Of a DNA stretch of 64,000 nucleotides, positions 61,073-64,000 are shown piece by piece. The position numbers and the translations under genes were made by a program. Source of the DNA: JAWPMT01 sp965267435 (GTDB taxonomy: Bacteria > Bacteroidota > Bacteroidia > Cytophagales > Cyclobacteriaceae). Each line of letters begins with the position of its first letter. Within the stretch, counting starts at the first letter, position 1. Location: NCBI GenBank assembly GCA_965267435.1, contig OZ253960.1, positions 682,001 to 746,000 of the forward strand, written 5' to 3'. The notes under the pieces were generated by a model. The model saw only the letters and a list, made by a program, of their open reading frames with translations, was not told the origin of the DNA and did no database searches.

Positions 61073-63067
61073 ATGGATAACACCGTACCCTTATTGACGC
61101 TCCTATATGAGCTAAGCCTTTCTACTCATAAGTATCACGATCCTGAAGTCACTGCCAGGAAGTTTATCAAGAAGTTCCTTTCTCGCAAGTCCCTTGAGTA
61201 CGGGGCGATTTGGCGTCTTTCTTCCTGGGAGAAGGATACTATGTCCTTTAGCAGGGTGTATTCTATGCCCAAAATGCAGAGTCGAGGTACGGCGAAAAGA
61301 GCCGTCTTTGATGCTCTATTTGCCGACTCTGATTTCAGCATCACCGACGGTTCCATCATAGAGGAGGTATCTCATGATGGGTTGTTTGCCTATTTCAAGT
61401 TGGAAGACTTCGGGATTTTGGAATTGCATCAGTCAAAGGTCACAGACAAGAATCAATGGAAGACCTCCCTATATCCCTTTCAAGATGTCATGCAGCAACT
61501 GGGTATCAGCCTCAGTAGCAGTTTTGCCTACCAGATGTTGCAGGAAGAGATCGTGCAACGAGAAGCCGCAGAGCAGTCATTGGTATCTGCCGAAGAAAAA
61601 TATCGCAGGATTATCAACAACATTCATTTGGGTTTGCTCGAAGTTGATGAGGACGAGGTCATCCAGTACGCCAATGAGCCCTTCCTCCAACTCATAGGAT
61701 ATACTTTGAACGAAATAGTTGGTAAGAATGCCTCAGAGTTACTATTGGACGAGGGGTCAAAAGAACTGATGGCTCAGCAGAACAGGGATCGTGAATCTGG
61801 AAAATCAGCGGCTTATGAAATTCCTATCAGGGATAAACAAGGCCAACAACGATGGGCGATTATTAGCGGTGCACCCAACTATAACCGCAACGGCCAGATC
61901 ATTGGCTCTATAGGTATACATCTCGATATCACAGAGCAAAAGAAACTGCAAGACGAGCATGCCTTCAGGAGCACCCAATTGAAGAAGTTGTTTGAAAAAT
62001 CACTCGATGCACTCATCACCATCAATCAGCGGGGTGAGGTGATCGAGTGGAGCCCACAGGCAGAAGTGATCTTCCAGTACAGTCAGAAAGAAATCATCGG
62101 ACAGAAGCTGAGTGACACGATCATACCACATGCTTTCAGGGACGCACACAAGGCGGGTATGGGCAATTACATGAAGACAGGGGAGGGTCCGGTGCTCAAT
62201 CAACGAATAGAAATTACGGCCATCCGAAAAGACCAGGAAGAGTTTCCCATCGAACTCACCATATTTCCGTTGCAGTACCAAGATGACCATTACTTTACGG
62301 CCTTTGTGCGGGATATCACTGAGCTCAAGGCCTCAAAGGAAAATATGGAGAAGGCCTTGAAGCGCCAGAAAGAGCTCAATGAGCTGAAGTCCAAGTTCAT
62401 TTCCATGACTTCCCACGAGCTTCGCACACCCCTCACAACCATACGTAGCAATACCGAACTGGCCACATACTACCTCACAGCGGGCCAGGTGATCAATCGG
62501 GAAAAGTTTGCGAAGTTCATCTCGCGAATAGATGACAACGTCGATCGACTCAATCAGTTGGTGAGCAACATCCTGACCATTGGAAAGTTGGACACTAAGA
62601 AATTTCCTTTTAACCCCCAAAAAGTGGACATGATGGAGTTCATCCAACAGGAAGTACTGCCATCCTTTGCCGCGAGGGGGCATGAGGTGGGGGCTACATC
62701 TGAGGGCCGGAAGTACGAGGTCAACATCGACAAAACGCTATTCAACCACGTGATGGTCAACTTGATTGAAAACGCCATCAAGTACACACCAGATGGCAAG
62801 ATGCCGCAGGTTCACTGCGAATACGGTTCCAAAACCCTCAAGATACACGTGCTGGATGAAGGTATTGGGATTCCGACAAGTGATCACGAGCAGCTATTCG
62901 ATGCCTTTTATCGCGCTGGCAATGTTGACAACGTCTCAGGGTCAGGACTGGGCCTCGCTATTGTGAAGGAATTTATCCAACTGCACAGCGGCAAGATTGA
63001 TGTTGAAAGCGAGCTCGCCAAGGGCTCGACGTTTATCATATCTTTACCCAAAGTCTCAAACAACTGA
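61073..63067 (+). CDS. Soluble PAS-PAS sensor histidine kinase
   Basis: This 664-residue protein lacks membrane helices. Residues 1-150 are an unassigned domain (LLTLLYELSLSTHKYHDPEV, YGAIWRLSSWEKDTMSFSRV), GAF-like in feel. PAS 1 is about 175-290 (IINNIHLGLLEVDEDEVIQY) and PAS 2 about 300-420 (KSLDALITINQRGEVIEWSP). HisKA has the phosphorylated His448 in SMTSHELRTPLTTI, and the ATPase domain carries NLIENAIKYTPDGK, DEGIGIP and GSGLGLAIVKEF. It should phosphorylate the LytTR response regulator encoded 3 bp downstream. The FIST gene lies 87 bp upstream. I use the ATG at 61073, three codons after a GTG. Confidence 0.93.
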   Translation: MDNTVPLLTLLYELSLSTHKYHDPEVTARKFIKKFLSRKSLEYGAIWRLSSWEKDTMSFSRVYSMPKMQSRGTAKRAVFDALFADSDFSITDGSIIEEVSHDGLFAYFKLEDFGILELHQSKVTDKNQWKTSLYPFQDVMQQLGISLSSSFAYQMLQEEIVQREAAEQSLVSAEEKYRRIINNIHLGLLEVDEDEVIQYANEPFLQLIGYTLNEIVGKNASELLLDEGSKELMAQQNRDRESGKSAAYEIPIRDKQGQQRWAIISGAPNYNRNGQIIGSIGIHLDITEQKKLQDEHAFRSTQLKKLFEKSLDALITINQRGEVIEWSPQAEVIFQYSQKEIIGQKLSDTIIPHAFRDAHKAGMGNYMKTGEGPVLNQRIEITAIRKDQEEFPIELTIFPLQYQDDHYFTAFVRDITELKASKENMEKALKRQKELNELKSKFISMTSHELRTPLTTIRSNTELATYYLTAGQVINREKFAKFISRIDDNVDRLNQLVSNILTIGKLDTKKFPFNPQKVDMMEFIQQEVLPSFAARGHEVGATSEGRKYEVNIDKTLFNHVMVNLIENAIKYTPDGKMPQVHCEYGSKTLKIHVLDEGIGIPTSDHEQLFDAFYRAGNVDNVSGSGLGLAIVKEFIQLHSGKIDVESELAKGSTFIISLPKVSNN

Positions 63068-63070
63068 TAT

Positions 63071-63790
63071 ATGTATACAATCCTCATCATAGAAGACGAC
63101 CCACAGATCGCCGAATCCCTGGGAGAAATGCTCGAAATACTGGGCCACAAAGTAGCAGGTATTGCGGATGCCTATGAAGGCGTAATGGCCCTGATGGGTA
63201 CGATGGACGTAGACCTCGCGTTAGTAGATATTCAGCTGAAGGGGGAGAAGACAGGTATTGACGTCGCCGAGAAGTTGAGAAATGAGTTCAAGATCCCCTT
63301 CATTTTCACCACGGCGTACGCTGACAAAGAGACTATCCAAAAAGCTTCAGAGCATAGCCCGTATGGCTACATTGTCAAGCCCTACGGGATGAAAGATATC
63401 AACGCCGGCATCGAAATTGCTATCGCCAACCATTCGAACATCCAAAACCTCCAGGAGGAGCAGGGTGGCTTGTTCAATAGCGAGAGCCTTTTCGTGAAGT
63501 CCAATTCACGAATTGTACGCATTGATCTTTCCGATATCTTTTATGTCGAGGCCAAGGGCGACTACACGATCTTCAAGACCCCGGCAAAGGGCTACGTCGT
63601 CAATACCAACTTCAGTACGGTCGAGAAGAAGTTGGATGACAAGCGATTTGTGAAAGTGCACCGGTCATACCTCGTGAACCTCGAGAAGATCGTCGATATT
63701 GAAGACAGCAGCTTGCTGATCGACGACAAGGTCATTCCAGTATCCAGAAGCCAGAAGCCCAACCTTCTCAGCAGACTCAAGATGATTTAG
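63071..63790 (+). CDS. LytTR-family response regulator
   Basis: This 239-residue protein has a receiver domain at residues 1-120 with ILIIEDDPQIAESLGEM, the phospho-acceptor LALVDIQLKG (Asp53) and YGYIVKPYG (conserved Lys). A LytTR DNA-binding domain at about 140-239 has IDLSDIFYVEAKGDYTIFKT, VVNTNFSTVEKKLD, FVKVHRSYLVNLEKIVDI and IPVSRSQKP. It is the partner of the histidine kinase gene, whose stop lies 3 bp upstream. LytTR regulators bind paired direct repeats; none is obvious in this window. Confidence 0.95.
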   Translation: MYTILIIEDDPQIAESLGEMLEILGHKVAGIADAYEGVMALMGTMDVDLALVDIQLKGEKTGIDVAEKLRNEFKIPFIFTTAYADKETIQKASEHSPYGYIVKPYGMKDINAGIEIAIANHSNIQNLQEEQGGLFNSESLFVKSNSRIVRIDLSDIFYVEAKGDYTIFKTPAKGYVVNTNFSTVEKKLDDKRFVKVHRSYLVNLEKIVDIEDSSLLIDDKVIPVSRSQKPNLLSRLKMI

Positions 63791-63809
63791 ACCCGTATTT
63801 CGGGCTGTT

Positions 63810-63840
63810 CGACGGCCTTCGGGGTCACCCGTCGGCTTTT
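63810..63840 (+). terminator. Possible terminator after the response regulator
   Basis: CGACGG (63810-63815) pairs with CCGTCG (63829-63834), followed by GCTTTT, 20 bp after the stop codon. A second short hairpin, GGGCT (63861-63865) with AGCCC (63872-63876), precedes the next gene. Confidence 0.5.
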
Positions 63841-63890
63841 CTGACTTCCTATGAGGCCCCGGGCTAGCTTGAGCCCAAAAGTCCTTTTTT

Positions 63891-64000
63891 ATGGAAGTCT
63901 TTCTTATTTCATTATTTGCGATTGCTGCCTTCATCCTGATCTACACCTACATCGGCTATGGTGCCTTGCTTTGGGTTTGGAGAAAATGGTGGATGCCGGT
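63891..64000 (+). CDS. Start of a membrane protein, probably glycosyltransferase family 2
   Basis: The frame opens with ATG at 63891 and runs off the window after about 36 residues. The visible part is one hydrophobic helix, VFLISLFAIAAFILIYTYIG, ending YGALLWVWRKWW. The YTYIGYGxLL pattern at the end of an N-terminal helix is typical of membrane-anchored family 2 glycosyltransferases. The rest of the gene is needed to confirm this. Confidence 0.5.
   Translation, partial: MEVFLISLFAIAAFILIYTYIGYGALLWVWRKWWMP

Noticed and set aside
1..64000. CRISPR arrays, tRNA or rRNA genes, riboswitches and prophage genes.
   Set aside because: I looked for spaced repeats, T-loop-like GGTTCRA patterns with cloverleaf arms, known riboswitch cores and phage families on both strands and saw none that held up; a covariance-model search would be decisive.

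Overview
The window looks like chromosomal DNA of a free-living Bacteroidota bacterium, most likely of the Cytophagales type. The signs are a secreted protein with a type IX secretion (T9SS) C-terminal sorting domain, promoters of the -33 TTTG / -7 TAnnTTTG kind, and lineage-typical families: a PadR plus prefix-domain FtsX permease pair, a histone H1-like protein, a SMUG2-like glycosylase, DUF6913, DUF2490, GIN-domain and DUF1080 proteins. There is also an alpha-oxoamine synthase of the kind that starts sphingolipid or sulfonolipid synthesis. Coding density is high. I saw no rRNA, tRNA, CRISPR array, insertion sequence or prophage. Both ends cut through a gene.

Layout. 1-4.2 kb: a partial secreted protein and a PadR/FtsX-permease pair with a striking twin operator. 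4.3-12.6 kb: an ArsC-like protein, cell-wall amidase and metallo-hydrolase, a YkvI-like transporter, an M20 peptidase, then divergent SMUG2 and RluE genes, DoxX, an rRNA m5C methyltransferase and a DUF2490 barrel. 12.6-18.4 kb: a 1037-residue TerB-like/ABCG fusion transporter, a lipoprotein, and a Crp/Fnr regulator followed by an FNR-type box and a DinB-like gene. 18.8-22.1 kb: a DUF6807 protein, a Tat-type Gfo/Idh/MocA oxidoreductase and thyA. 22.1-28.7 kb: a T9SS cargo protein and a tightly overlapped serine dehydratase beta - TolC - HlyD operon. 28.7-34.6 kb: a four-gene minus-strand operon (biotin carboxylase, DUF1015, Maf, J-domain protein) divergent from the alpha-oxoamine synthase, then the histone H1-like gene. 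34.6-39.6 kb: ligA-DUF6913-dapA divergent from a CCA-adding enzyme. 39.7-48.6 kb: a TPR protein, SRPBCC protein, MATE exporter, PhoX, MsrA, a duplicated-domain lipoprotein, an unknown secreted protein and an NSS symporter. 48.6-53.8 kb: an HTH regulator, a GIN lipoprotein, the selenium pair selU-selD and an unknown membrane protein. 54.0-57.8 kb: two DUF1080 3-keto-glycoside hydrolase-like proteins with a second Tat-type oxidoreductase, then a SnoaL-like protein. 57.9-64 kb: a small exported protein, DUF5996, a FIST protein with a soluble PAS histidine kinase and a LytTR response regulator, and the start of a glycosyltransferase-like gene.

Most genes are housekeeping, envelope or sugar-modification genes. 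The observations most worth checking are the FIST - soluble kinase - LytTR cassette, the TerB-ABCG fusion, the two regulator/operator pairs (PadR twin dyad, FNR-type box), the 3-keto-sugar cluster, a possible small RNA or attenuator before msrA, and promoters placed so close to start codons that very short 5' leaders are predicted. I did not find a system I can confidently call entirely new.
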